DNA of 64,000 nt from an uncultured Dehalococcoidia bacterium (GTDB lineage Bacteria; Chloroflexota; Dehalococcoidia; Lucifugimonadales; JADFKI01). The notes under the pieces were generated by a model. That model ran no database searches. It had not been told where the DNA came from and saw nothing but the letters and a program-made list of their open reading frames with translations. The translations under genes and the position numbers were made by a program. Shown here piece by piece: positions 43,313 to 52,172 of this stretch. The first letter of the stretch is position 1, and each line of letters opens with the position of its first letter. The DNA lies in NCBI GenBank assembly GCA_958295865.1, contig CATQHF010000006.1, positions 124,001-188,000 on the forward strand, read 5' to 3'.

Positions 43313-45573
43313 AGCCGAATGTGGTCATAGGCGGCTCCGTCGCTCGCCGCGACCTGCCGGAGAAGCTGACCGGCGAGGCGAAGTATGCCAGCGACATCCG
43401 CTTGCCGGGCATGCTTCACGGCAAGATTGTTCGCAGCCCGCATCCTCACGCCCGCATAACGGGGATAGACACCTCGCCGGTCAAGAGTCTGCCCGGCGTG
43501 CATGCGATTCTGACGCCGTTCGACGTGCCTGATGGCAAGGTTGCGCCCGATCTGCCCATCCTCGATAGCACGGTTCGCTATGTCGGCGATGAGGTCGCAG
43601 CCGTCGCCGCCGATGACGAAGACTTGGCTGAATATGCCGCCAGCCTGCTCGAAGTCGGCTACGAGCCGCTGCCATTCGTTACGACCGCGCGCCAATCCAT
43701 CGAGCCGGACGCGCCGCGCGTGCATCCCAACGGCAACTTAGTGGGCGGCGAGCCGCTGTCCCTGTCGCGCGGCAATGTAGATGAAGGCTTTGCCCAAGCC
43801 GACCGTATTTTCAGCATGTCGTTCACCACGCCGTCGCACTCCGCCGCCGCTCTGGAGCCGAGGGCGGCGGTAGCGATGTGGGAAGGCGATCGTCTGACCG
43901 TCTGGAAATCCTCGCGGGGCGTCCATGCGGATCGACTCAGTCTTGCGCTGGCATTGGGGATCGAGCGTGATGCCGTTCATGTCATCGGCGCGACTATGGG
44001 CGCGGGCTACGGCAGCAAGGACGAAACCCGCCTGTCGGTCATAGCCGCCGTGCTCGCTCGAAGGGCAGGGATACCCGTGAAGATTGAGGCAACACGAGAG
44101 GAAGAGTTCGTCGCCGGCAGAAAGCGCCATTCGACGGAGACCACCGTGAAGGTCGGCGTAACCAACGACGGCACGGTTACAGCCATCCACGCCAGCACAC
44201 TGATGGACACGGGCGCTTATCTGTCATCAGGCCCGGGCGTAGTCAGACGGGCAGGGCAAGGCGCGCTTTATCTCTACCGCTGTGCCAATGTCCGCTATGA
44301 CGGCTATCTTGTCTATACGAACCAGCCGTCTGCCGGTTCGTATCGTGCGCTGGGCGCGCCGCAAGGTCACTTCGCCCTTGAGGTTACGATGAATCGTATC
44401 GCCGATGAGCTTGGCATAGACCCCCTGGACTTCCGGATGCGAAACCATGTCGGCGTCAACGGTCAGCCCGGCGAAAGGGTAACGCCCGCCGCTGAGATTA
44501 TCGACACACAGCCCGTTGAAGGCGGCATTCCCTTCTCGTCGAACGGGCTGCGCGAGTGCCTGGAATCGGGCGCGGAGGCGTTTGGCTGGCAGAACAGGCG
44601 CAGCATTCAACCACAGAGCGCGGCGCACAGGAAGATAGGCAGCGGCATGGGCATGTTCATCTATCGCGGCGGGCCGGGCGGCAGGTCGTCGGCAAGGCTG
44701 CGGCTGAACTCCGACGGCAGCGTGCAGCTCATCGCCGGGATTATGGATGTCGGCGAGGGCAGCGAAACCGTAATCGCGCAGATTGTCGCCGAAGCCATGG
44801 GCGTATCATACGACGATGTGCGTGTAACTTTTGGCGACACGCGCCGGACGCCCGAAGCGCCCATCACCGCCGGCTCCACCGCCACCTTCTCCACCGGCTC
44901 GGCCGCTCAGCAGGCGGCGACCGAACTGAAAGCCAAGATTCTGCAAGTCGTTGCCACTCACCTGGATGATGATGTGAACGCGCTCGATATAGTGGATGGG
45001 CGCGTAGTGTCAGCCGACGGCGTGGTGCGACTCTCGCTTGCCGACTTCGCTGCCTCCGTTACGGGACATCCCCTCGAAGTGGAAGCCTCAGTTACCCCCG
45101 GCAGCAAAGACTACATCGTGAACTCATTCGGCGCGCATTTTGCTCAGGTGGAAGTGGACACGGAGACGGGCAATGTGCGCGTGCTAAAGTATGTCGCGGC
45201 GCACGATTCGGGGCGCATCCTGAACCCACAGCTCGCGGTGAATCAGGTCGAGGGGGGTGTGTCGCAGATGCTCGGCTTCACGCTTTCGGAAGAGATGCTG
45301 ACCGACAGGCACAGCGGGACTACGCTCAATGCCAGCTTCTTGGAACACAAGAGTCCGACCATTCAGGAATACCCGCCCATTCAGACGATATTCGCCGATG
45401 TCGTGGACCCCATAGGACCATTCGGAGCAAAGGCGCTGGGCGAACCTCCCAGCATCGGCGTTGCGCCCGCAATCGTCAACGCCATATACGACGCCGTCGG
45501 TGTGCGTATCACCGACCTGCCCGCCACGCCCGATAAGATTCTCAACGCTTTAAGCGCGCGAGGCGAAGTTTAG
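43309..45573 (+). CDS. Molybdenum hydroxylase large (molybdopterin) subunit
   Basis: This 754-residue catalytic subunit has KLTGEAKYASDIRLPGMLHG at the N-terminus, the Mo-pterin loop MGAGYGSKDE, RALGAPQGHFALE, and GAKALGEPPS with the catalytic Glu. It lacks the CO-dehydrogenase-specific Cys loop (AYxCSFR), so CO is an unlikely substrate. An aldehyde, purine-like or aromatic N-heterocycle is more plausible. The TTG at 43309 overlaps the previous stop by four bases. No XdhC-type maturation gene is nearby. Confidence 0.94.
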   Translation: MKPNVVIGGSVARRDLPEKLTGEAKYASDIRLPGMLHGKIVRSPHPHARITGIDTSPVKSLPGVHAILTPFDVPDGKVAPDLPILDSTVRYVGDEVAAVAADDEDLAEYAASLLEVGYEPLPFVTTARQSIEPDAPRVHPNGNLVGGEPLSLSRGNVDEGFAQADRIFSMSFTTPSHSAAALEPRAAVAMWEGDRLTVWKSSRGVHADRLSLALALGIERDAVHVIGATMGAGYGSKDETRLSVIAAVLARRAGIPVKIEATREEEFVAGRKRHSTETTVKVGVTNDGTVTAIHASTLMDTGAYLSSGPGVVRRAGQGALYLYRCANVRYDGYLVYTNQPSAGSYRALGAPQGHFALEVTMNRIADELGIDPLDFRMRNHVGVNGQPGERVTPAAEIIDTQPVEGGIPFSSNGLRECLESGAEAFGWQNRRSIQPQSAAHRKIGSGMGMFIYRGGPGGRSSARLRLNSDGSVQLIAGIMDVGEGSETVIAQIVAEAMGVSYDDVRVTFGDTRRTPEAPITAGSTATFSTGSAAQQAATELKAKILQVVATHLDDDVNALDIVDGRVVSADGVVRLSLADFAASVTGHPLEVEASVTPGSKDYIVNSFGAHFAQVEVDTETGNVRVLKYVAAHDSGRILNPQLAVNQVEGGVSQMLGFTLSEEMLTDRHSGTTLNASFLEHKSPTIQEYPPIQTIFADVVDPIGPFGAKALGEPPSIGVAPAIVNAIYDAVGVRITDLPATPDKILNALSARGEV

Positions 45574-45579
45574 CCATTC

Positions 45580-46563
45580 ATGAATACCTTTGAGTTTGTG
45601 CCTGCACACAGCGTCGCCGAAGCCGGTGAACTGCTGACGGCAAATGAAGCACCCGCAAAGATTTTCGCGGGCGGCACTGACTTGCTTGGGGAAATCAAGC
45701 AGGGCGTAGCCCACCCCGCAAGGTTAGTCAGCCTGCAATCCATCGCCGCGCTTAGGGGTATCGCGCTCGGCGACGATGGCGCGCGCATCGGCGCGATGAC
45801 CACAATCGCTGAAATCGCGGCGCATCCGCAAATCCGAACCCGATACACGGCGCTTGCGGAGGCGGCAGACTCGGTTGCCACGCCACAGATTCGCAATACA
45901 GGCACGCTTGGCGGCAACCTGTGCCAGCGTCCGCGCTGCTGGTACTATCGCAGTCCGATGTTCGACTGCCGCAAGAAGGGCGGCGCGCGCTGTTTCGCCC
46001 ACGACGGCGCGAACAAGTTCCACGCAATCTTCGACGGCGCAATCTGCCCCGCGGTGCACCCGTCCGATACCGCCGTAGCGCTGACGGCTTTGGACGCGCA
46101 GGTAGCGACCGAATCTGCCGATGGCGCGCGCCTGCTGTCGATGCAGGACTTTTTCGCTGCGCCGGGGGTAGATGTTACCTCCGAGAACGCGCTGCGTCCC
46201 GACGAAATCCTGACGGCGGTCATCATTCCGCCTACGACGACAAACCTGCGTAGCGTCTATCTGAAGGCTAAAGAGCGGCAGGCGATGGACTTCGCGCTGG
46301 CGAGCGTGGCGCTGGCAGTCGAGATTGCCGACGATACGATTATCAGCGCGCGCATAGCGCTTGGCGGCGTTGCGCCCGTGCCGTATCGCGCCCACAGCGC
46401 GGAAAGCGCGATGCTCAGCAAGGGCATAAGCGACATAGACGCCGAGCATATAGGACGCCTCGCCGTCGAAGGGGCGACGCCGCTCACCGATAACGCCTAC
46501 AAGGTGCGCCTTGCGTCATCGCTGGTATCGCGCGCCGTCAGAACGCTTCTGAGCTCAGAGTAG
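45580..46563 (+). CDS. Molybdenum hydroxylase FAD subunit with extra Cys cluster
   Basis: This 327-residue FAD-binding subunit has AGGTDLLGEIKQGVAHPARL and RNTGTLGGNLCQRP. Between the FAD motifs, four Cys (NLC, RPRC, MFDC, GARC), with HAIF afterwards, match the insert of YagS/PaoB-type subunits, which holds an extra [4Fe-4S] cluster. It follows the large subunit by six bases. The complex is thus a three-subunit enzyme of the aldehyde oxidoreductase PaoABC style. Confidence 0.92.
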   Translation: MNTFEFVPAHSVAEAGELLTANEAPAKIFAGGTDLLGEIKQGVAHPARLVSLQSIAALRGIALGDDGARIGAMTTIAEIAAHPQIRTRYTALAEAADSVATPQIRNTGTLGGNLCQRPRCWYYRSPMFDCRKKGGARCFAHDGANKFHAIFDGAICPAVHPSDTAVALTALDAQVATESADGARLLSMQDFFAAPGVDVTSENALRPDEILTAVIIPPTTTNLRSVYLKAKERQAMDFALASVALAVEIADDTIISARIALGGVAPVPYRAHSAESAMLSKGISDIDAEHIGRLAVEGATPLTDNAYKVRLASSLVSRAVRTLLSSE

Positions 46564-46578
46564 GGATGCCGTGTCGCA

Positions 46579-47400
46579 GTGAACCACGCCGTTAGCCGTC
46601 CCCCCAACTTGCTGGACAACCTCGACGCAGGGCTTGGAGGCTTATCCCAAGACGCATTGGGGCTGGCGCTCGATTTCGACGGCACAATATCGGAGTTCGT
46701 CCCGCTGCTTGACGATGCGGTTATCTTCCCCGCCGTCGTAGCTCCGTTACGCAGCCTGTCCCGAAAGCTCAGGCTGACTGCGGTGGTGTCTGGTCGGGCT
46801 GCCGCCGATGTTCGGCGGCGTGTGGGCATGGACGAAATCGTATTCGTGGGCAATCATGGCGCGGAGTACATCGTTGACGGCTCGCCGGACACCGCGCCGG
46901 GCGCAGTCGATCGCTCTGACAGCATACAGGCGATCCTTGACAGGATAAGGGAACTCGTGGATATTCCCGGGCTTGTGTGGGAGAACAAGGGATTCAGCGC
47001 CTCAATCCACTATCGCATGGCAGATGACGAGATTGCGGCGCTCCAACGCATCCAAGCCGCTCTGGAAGCCGTCCCCGAAATAGCGGATATGGAGGTCTTT
47101 CGGGGAAACAAGATTCTGGAGATTCGTGCCAGGAACCATGTGAACAAGGGTTACGCCCTACGCAGGCTCATCCGAGACCGCAATCTGAAAAGAGTGCTGT
47201 TTCTGGGCGACGACACCACCGACGCCGACGCCCTCCGCACACTCCGACGGCGCAGGCAAGAGGGGCTGATTGGCGGGCTTGCCATCGCGGTCATTCAGGA
47301 CGGCACGCCCGCATCCGTGCTGGACAACGCCGATTACAGCCTCAACGGTGTGCCGGAAGTCGCCGCCTTCCTGCGCCATTTGGACGCCGCTATGAGATGA
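46579..47400 (+). CDS. otsB: Trehalose-phosphatase
   Basis: This 273-residue HAD-superfamily enzyme removes phosphate from trehalose 6-phosphate. The HAD nucleophile motif LALDFDGTISE is at the start, VVSGR is motif II, GNHGAEYI is present, and LFLGDDTTDADAL is motif IV. The GTG at 46579 begins 15 bases after the molybdenum enzyme genes. No trehalose-phosphate synthase gene is within the window. Confidence 0.92.
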   Translation: MNHAVSRPPNLLDNLDAGLGGLSQDALGLALDFDGTISEFVPLLDDAVIFPAVVAPLRSLSRKLRLTAVVSGRAAADVRRRVGMDEIVFVGNHGAEYIVDGSPDTAPGAVDRSDSIQAILDRIRELVDIPGLVWENKGFSASIHYRMADDEIAALQRIQAALEAVPEIADMEVFRGNKILEIRARNHVNKGYALRRLIRDRNLKRVLFLGDDTTDADALRTLRRRRQEGLIGGLAIAVIQDGTPASVLDNADYSLNGVPEVAAFLRHLDAAMR

Positions 47401-47465
47401 TGCAGACATCCATTCCGCGCGGCTCCGTCCTATCCGTCTGTCCAGCCCGTTAGCCCCGTCCTGCG

Positions 47466-48422
47466 CTAGAAGATGGCAATAGGGTTGACGGGCGACCCCG
47501 TAGTGTTGAACAGCCGCAGCGGGTTGATGGTGAGCATAAACTCCCATCTGTTGCGCTCTTGGCACGCCGCCGCCAGCTCCTCCAGATTAGGGTTGTCCAG
47601 AATCCACAGCCCCATGGCGACGATGCCGACCTGATGGATAGGATTTGACATGCTGGAATACTGGCTCGGCATAACATCGTTGCCGGTGTCGCTGCCCAGC
47701 ACGGCGATGCCGCGCTCGTGGAACAGGGGCAGGCACGCCGCCTGACACGCGGGCGATCCCGCCTCTCGCGGATTGACCGGCCCCTCCACATTGCGGCGGT
47801 GTAGATTGCCGGTACGCACCAGCAGCACATCGCCCTCCTCGATGCGGAAGCCGCACCGCTCTTCAGCGGCTAGGATGTCCTCCGGCATCACGCCCTCGCC
47901 GCGTTCCACCCAGTCGACGCCGCGAATCATCGGCACATCCACCAGCACGCCGCGCGTTGCGATACCGTTCTTGGCAAGCTCAATCGACTCCACCGTCGCG
48001 CCCAATCCTGTCGATACGAGGTGCGGCGGACGCCCGTTGTACATCTTGCCCTGCCAGAAGAAATGGGCGAGGCTATCCATGTGCGTAATGTGATAGCCGT
48101 GAAACGCCATTCCGAAGAAGTCGGTGGCAGCCTGACTTGGGCGGTTCGTAACCTTGTCGCCGCTTGCCCAGCCCTCGCCGCTCTCCAGCATGAAGTGCAG
48201 CGGCGTGGACATGTGGTCGGCCTCCGGCGTCCATGTAACCGTCCGCGAGCATGACACCGTTGCGCCTTCCCGCACCAGCGACACCGCTTGCAGCGTCTTC
48301 TCGTTGGACAGCAAGTTCAGCGTGCCGTGCTCATCGTCATCGCCCCAGCGTCCCCAATTGGACAGATTGTCAAAGTAACCCAGAACCTCTTGTTCGCTCG
48401 GTATCTGTGCGGGCATCTGCAA
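47466..48422 (-). CDS. Cyclase-family (kynurenine formamidase-like) metal hydrolase
   Basis: This 318-residue protein has the cyclase-family layout: WGDDDEHGTLNLLS near the N-terminus, THMDSLAHFFWQGKMYNG with the metal ligands His and Asp, then DVLLVRTGN and LGSDTGNDVMP. Family members hydrolyse amides or esters, for example N-formylkynurenine. Here no Trp-degradation genes are near. It is transcribed opposite to otsB. Confidence 0.88.
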   Translation of the reverse strand: MQMPAQIPSEQEVLGYFDNLSNWGRWGDDDEHGTLNLLSNEKTLQAVSLVREGATVSCSRTVTWTPEADHMSTPLHFMLESGEGWASGDKVTNRPSQAATDFFGMAFHGYHITHMDSLAHFFWQGKMYNGRPPHLVSTGLGATVESIELAKNGIATRGVLVDVPMIRGVDWVERGEGVMPEDILAAEERCGFRIEEGDVLLVRTGNLHRRNVEGPVNPREAGSPACQAACLPLFHERGIAVLGSDTGNDVMPSQYSSMSNPIHQVGIVAMGLWILDNPNLEELAAACQERNRWEFMLTINPLRLFNTTGSPVNPIAIF

Positions 48423-48756
48423 ATCTCCTCTTATTTTGACTATCGCATAGTTGACGATTTGCCCGTAGTATAACCCTAGCCGTCTCCAATGTCATTCGCA
48501 TCGCGGTTATTCCGTCCAACCACTCCATCCTATTCGGCGATGTTAATTTCAGAGAAAATCGCATAAGAGGAATCACAATGGTTGTGCGCCGTCAATTTCT
48601 GGATTCTCGGTTTCACGGGAATGACGGGTGAGCGGGCGGGAAGGCTTATTCAGTCTTCTTAATTTCAAAATCCCACTTGTGCAACTAGTTGCGATAATGT
48701 AAAGTAGTTGAAATGGCTTATGCCGCATCTTGTGATAGTTATTATTGGAGGAGATG
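48423..48756. other. Intergenic region with partial dispersed repeat
   Basis: This 334-base gap lies between divergently transcribed genes. It contains a partial copy (48596-48630) of the hairpin repeat family (TGGATTCTCGGTTTCACGGG, then AATGACGGG). Upstream of the next gene, GGAGGAG at 48747-48753 is a strong ribosome binding site. I saw no clear promoter. Confidence 0.4.
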
Positions 48757-49863
48757 ATGAATACATGCAAGTGTAGCAAGGCTGAGTTCGCCACGGATAT
48801 GAGCGTTCCCGTGTGTACTCAGCCTGAAAGAACGGGTCTCGTAACAATAGAGGATGAGCCGATCATCGGTGAGACCCCGCAGGCCACATTGCAAAGCTGG
48901 CTTACCCCCAATTCCCTTTTCTACATCCGCAATCACTACTCCATTCCTCAATGGGAGGCCGATACAGAATGGGAACTCGCCCTAGACGGGCATGTCGATA
49001 ATGCCCTGTCCTTGTCGCTGAAAGACTTTCGCAGCCTTCCCATACAGACGCTGCCCATCACCCTTGAGTGCGCCGGCAACAACCGCAGCGATCTCGAACC
49101 CCAGGTGCCCGGCAACCCCTTCCAGAACGGCGCTGTGAGCACCGCTATCTGGGCGGGCGTTCCTCTCCGCAAGTTGCTTGAGCGCTCAGGCATCAGAGAC
49201 GGCGCTGTCGAAGTTCTCTTCGAAGGCTTCGACGTCGGTCAACCTACCCCTGACGAGGAGTCGCAGCCGTATCTCAGAAGCCTGCCCATCGATGTCGCCA
49301 TGCACCCTGACACGCTGCTTGCCTATGAGATGAACGGCGAACCGCTGTCGCGTGAGCATGGCTATCCGCTGCGCCTTGTCGTGCCCGGCTGGTATGGCAT
49401 GGCGTCCGTGAAATGGCTACGCAAGATAAGCGTGCTTCAGGAGAGCTTTGAGGGCTTCTTCCAAAAAGACCGCTACATCATCGAAGACGATGACGGAGGG
49501 GCAATCCCCATTTCCACGATACATGTCAAGTCCCTGATAAGCTGGCCGCAGTCTAACACGAGCTTGCCAATGCAATCGTATGTTGTGAACGGCATGGCTT
49601 GGTCTGGTTTCGCGCACATTGCCAGGGTGGAAATCAGCGACGACGGCGGCGAAACCTGGGGCGACGCAGACCTTGTAGGTCCCCGCTACCGCTACTCTTG
49701 GCAGCAGTGGAACTTCACATGGTCGCCCAAATCGACGGGACACTACACGCTCGTGGCAAGGGCAACCGACGAGGATGGCAATGTCCAGCCCCTTGAAACG
49801 CGCTGGAACAGCCTTGGCTACATCATCAACGGCGTTAGACCCGTCTGCGTTGAGGTGCGCTGA
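48757..49863 (+). CDS. Sulfite oxidase-like molybdopterin enzyme
   Basis: This 368-residue protein has the sulfite oxidase fold: a Mo-pterin domain with the Mo-ligand Cys105 in ITLECAGNNR, EPLSREHGYPLRLVVPGWYGM and ASVKWLRKI, then a C-terminal dimerisation domain (about 250-368) with ARVEISDDGGETW. No signal peptide or haem domain is seen, so it is probably cytosolic, with a separate electron acceptor. The ATG at 48757 is chosen for its 5-base spacing from GGAGG; ATG 48754 and TTG 48745 are alternatives. Sulfite is likely but not proven as substrate. Confidence 0.92.
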   Translation: MNTCKCSKAEFATDMSVPVCTQPERTGLVTIEDEPIIGETPQATLQSWLTPNSLFYIRNHYSIPQWEADTEWELALDGHVDNALSLSLKDFRSLPIQTLPITLECAGNNRSDLEPQVPGNPFQNGAVSTAIWAGVPLRKLLERSGIRDGAVEVLFEGFDVGQPTPDEESQPYLRSLPIDVAMHPDTLLAYEMNGEPLSREHGYPLRLVVPGWYGMASVKWLRKISVLQESFEGFFQKDRYIIEDDDGGAIPISTIHVKSLISWPQSNTSLPMQSYVVNGMAWSGFAHIARVEISDDGGETWGDADLVGPRYRYSWQQWNFTWSPKSTGHYTLVARATDEDGNVQPLETRWNSLGYIINGVRPVCVEVR

Positions 49864-49903
49864 CATTCGTGATAGCATCTCCATTCGGGTGGCCGGGAAT
49901 AGC

Positions 49904-49942
49904 AACCTGTTTGTCCTGAACCTGTCGAAGGACGAACAGGTT
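49904..49942. repeat. Perfect-loop hairpin between genes
   Basis: AACCTGTTTGTCCT (49904-49917) pairs with AGGACGAACAGGTT (49929-49942) with one mismatch, over an 11-base loop that includes CCTGTCGA. The loop resembles the dispersed TGAGCCTGTCGAACC repeat. It lies 41 bases after the sulfite oxidase stop and could terminate transcription, but no U-tract follows. Confidence 0.55.
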
Positions 49943-49983
49943 CAGCGCATTCACCCGAAACGAAGCGCTATCGAGGAAGGTTG

Positions 49984-51312
49984 ATGGCAATAGAACCCGC
50001 TCAGGGTCGCGCGGTGGGCAACCGCTTTCTGGCGGCCCTGGCATACGGCGATTACCAGACTCTATGGACGGCAAGCTTCTTCGCGGGCGCTGCGGCGTGG
50101 GCGCTTATCGTCGCGCGCGGCTGGATAGTGTATGAGTTCTCGGACTCGTCGCTATGGGTTGGCGTCGTTACATTCGCCGCCATGATACCCAGAGTGCTGG
50201 TGTCGCCGTTCACAGGCTATCTGTGCGACCGCTTCGACCGGCGAAATGTGCTGAGAACCATGTTCGCCGTGAACATGGCGCACAACATCGTTCTCGGCTT
50301 TCTGATGCTGAGCGGAAACGCCGAGATATGGCATCTGATAGTTCTGTCGTTCGTGAACGGGTCAGCGCGGGCGGCGCAGATGCCCGCCGGCCAGTCGCTC
50401 ATACCCAACCTGGTGCCGCGCGTACACCTGCTGAACGCTATCGCGCTCAATCAGGCGACTATGCACGGCTCCCGCCTGCTTGGGCCTATGGCTATCATAC
50501 CCCTGATGGCTACGACCGGCGCGGCAGGTGCGATATTCCTGTGCGCCGGATTCTATGCCATCAGCCTCATACAGACCCTGCGTCTTCGCACTTCGTCCAC
50601 AGGCGAAATCGACACTAGGCAGAACTTCTTCCGAAACTTTGCGGCGGGCGCGGTCTATGTGTACAGGACGCCCATTCTGTTAGCCATAGTCATTATGGCG
50701 ATATTCCACTGCGGGCTTACGATGTCTTTCGAGGCGCTGCTGCCCGTGATGTCCACAAGATTGCTGGATACGGCGGGAGCAGACTCCGGGGTTTTGGTCT
50801 CGTTCGCCTCATTGCTGAACGAATCCGGCGCGGGCTTCAGCCTTCTGATGATGTGCGTCGGCGGCGGCGCGCTCGTCTCCCTGATAGCTCTGGCGGGCGT
50901 CAGCAGCGATATTACGAAGGGGCGTCTGTTCCTCATCGTGGGCATAGTGAGCGGACTCGCCCCGGTTGCGCTTGGGCTGTCCCCCAACCTCATAGTCGCG
51001 CTGCTGTGCGCCGTGGCTATGGGCATGAGCCAGGCAGCCTTTATGACATTGACCCACACGATGATTCAGATAATCGTTCCCGACGGCGTTCGCGGGCGCG
51101 TGGCGGGCATATACTCCGTGCATATAGGCGGCATGATGGCATCCGCGAACCTGTTCAACGGCGCGCTTGCCGACTACATCGGCGCGCCCGTGCTGCTGAT
51201 TGTCACCGGACTGATATTCGTCGTCGTTGTGGCGCTGAGCTGGCAGTTCATGACGATGCGGCTCATATACAGAGGCGGCGTTGCCCGCTACTCCCAGGCT
51301 CTGGCAGGCTGA
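49984..51312 (+). CDS. MFS transporter
   Basis: This 442-residue membrane protein has about 12 hydrophobic segments. The loop after helix 2 reads TGYLCDRFDRRNVLR, the usual MFS motif between helices 2 and 3. The layout resembles the DHA/EntS-type (MFS_3) permeases, which export small molecules. GAGGAAGG precedes the ATG closely. The substrate is unknown. It is followed after five bases by the exonuclease gene. Confidence 0.9.
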   Translation: MAIEPAQGRAVGNRFLAALAYGDYQTLWTASFFAGAAAWALIVARGWIVYEFSDSSLWVGVVTFAAMIPRVLVSPFTGYLCDRFDRRNVLRTMFAVNMAHNIVLGFLMLSGNAEIWHLIVLSFVNGSARAAQMPAGQSLIPNLVPRVHLLNAIALNQATMHGSRLLGPMAIIPLMATTGAAGAIFLCAGFYAISLIQTLRLRTSSTGEIDTRQNFFRNFAAGAVYVYRTPILLAIVIMAIFHCGLTMSFEALLPVMSTRLLDTAGADSGVLVSFASLLNESGAGFSLLMMCVGGGALVSLIALAGVSSDITKGRLFLIVGIVSGLAPVALGLSPNLIVALLCAVAMGMSQAAFMTLTHTMIQIIVPDGVRGRVAGIYSVHIGGMMASANLFNGALADYIGAPVLLIVTGLIFVVVVALSWQFMTMRLIYRGGVARYSQALAG

Positions 51313-51317
51313 CCCAA

Positions 51318-52172
51318 ATGCTGAAGCAGTCTTTCATTCATCTGCCAAGGGTTGGCAAAGTAACCGAGGGCGAAATCTGGGATGCGGGCATATCCGACTG
51401 GGACGACTTCCTGGGCGCTTCGGAGTTGCCGTCGCGCATTCGCGGCAGGGCAGGGCGTCTGCAATCGCTGGTGCGCCGCTCGCGTGAGCGATATGAATGC
51501 CGAAACGCCGCCTACTTCGACGGGGTGCTTCCCGCAAGGGAACGCTGGCGGCTGTATCCCGACTTTCGAGGGCGCGCCGCCTTCGTGGACATCGAAACCA
51601 CGGGGCTATCTCCGGAGCGCGGCATCATCACGCTCATAGGCGTGCTGGACGCCGACGGCTACACGGCATATCTGTATGACGAGAACCTCGCCGACTTCCG
51701 CGAGGCGCTGGAACGGTACGACCTCATCGTAACCTTCAACGGCGCGGTCTTCGACCTGCCGTATATCGAATACCACTTCGGCAGCATATTCGGGAATGTA
51801 GCGCATTTAGACCTGCGCTTTCCGCTCAAGCGCGCCGGCTTCTGGGGCGGTCTGAAGTCCATCGAGCAGCAGGCGAATGTAGCGCGCCCGTCCGAGCTGA
51901 GCGTCCTCAGCGGCTATGACGCCGTGCTGCTATGGAAGCTTTGGCAGCAGGGCGACGAGCGCGCCCGTGATACGCTGGTCAGGTACAATGCCGAGGATGT
52001 AGCCTCGCTGCCCGCGCTGGCGGAACTCGTGTACAATCGTCTTGCGGGACGGCTGCCGATTCAGACGGATGATCTCGCGCCAACGCATCGCTGCGACATC
52101 GATTTGCCCTACGACCTGGACATCATCGAGCAACTCGGATATATGAAACGAAGAACGAGGTGGGCGCTGTGA
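51318..52172 (+). CDS. RNase H-like exonuclease domain protein (YprB-like)
   Basis: This 284-residue protein carries the DEDD exonuclease residues in order: FVDIETTGLS, LIVTFNGAVFDLPYIEYHF, and YNAEDVASLPALAEL. This is the YprB ribonuclease-H-like group, usually thought to be a nucleic-acid 3'-exonuclease. The ATG at 51318 lies five bases after the MFS stop; the frame is open further upstream inside the MFS gene but that part is a shadow. Its stop overlaps the next start (GTGA). Confidence 0.88.
   Translation: MLKQSFIHLPRVGKVTEGEIWDAGISDWDDFLGASELPSRIRGRAGRLQSLVRRSRERYECRNAAYFDGVLPARERWRLYPDFRGRAAFVDIETTGLSPERGIITLIGVLDADGYTAYLYDENLADFREALERYDLIVTFNGAVFDLPYIEYHFGSIFGNVAHLDLRFPLKRAGFWGGLKSIEQQANVARPSELSVLSGYDAVLLWKLWQQGDERARDTLVRYNAEDVASLPALAELVYNRLAGRLPIQTDDLAPTHRCDIDLPYDLDIIEQLGYMKRRTRWAL

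Noticed and set aside
42842..45573. Aerobic CO dehydrogenase (coxSLM)
   Set aside because: The large subunit lacks the AYxCSFR active-site loop of form I CO dehydrogenase, so only a general molybdenum hydroxylase is claimed.
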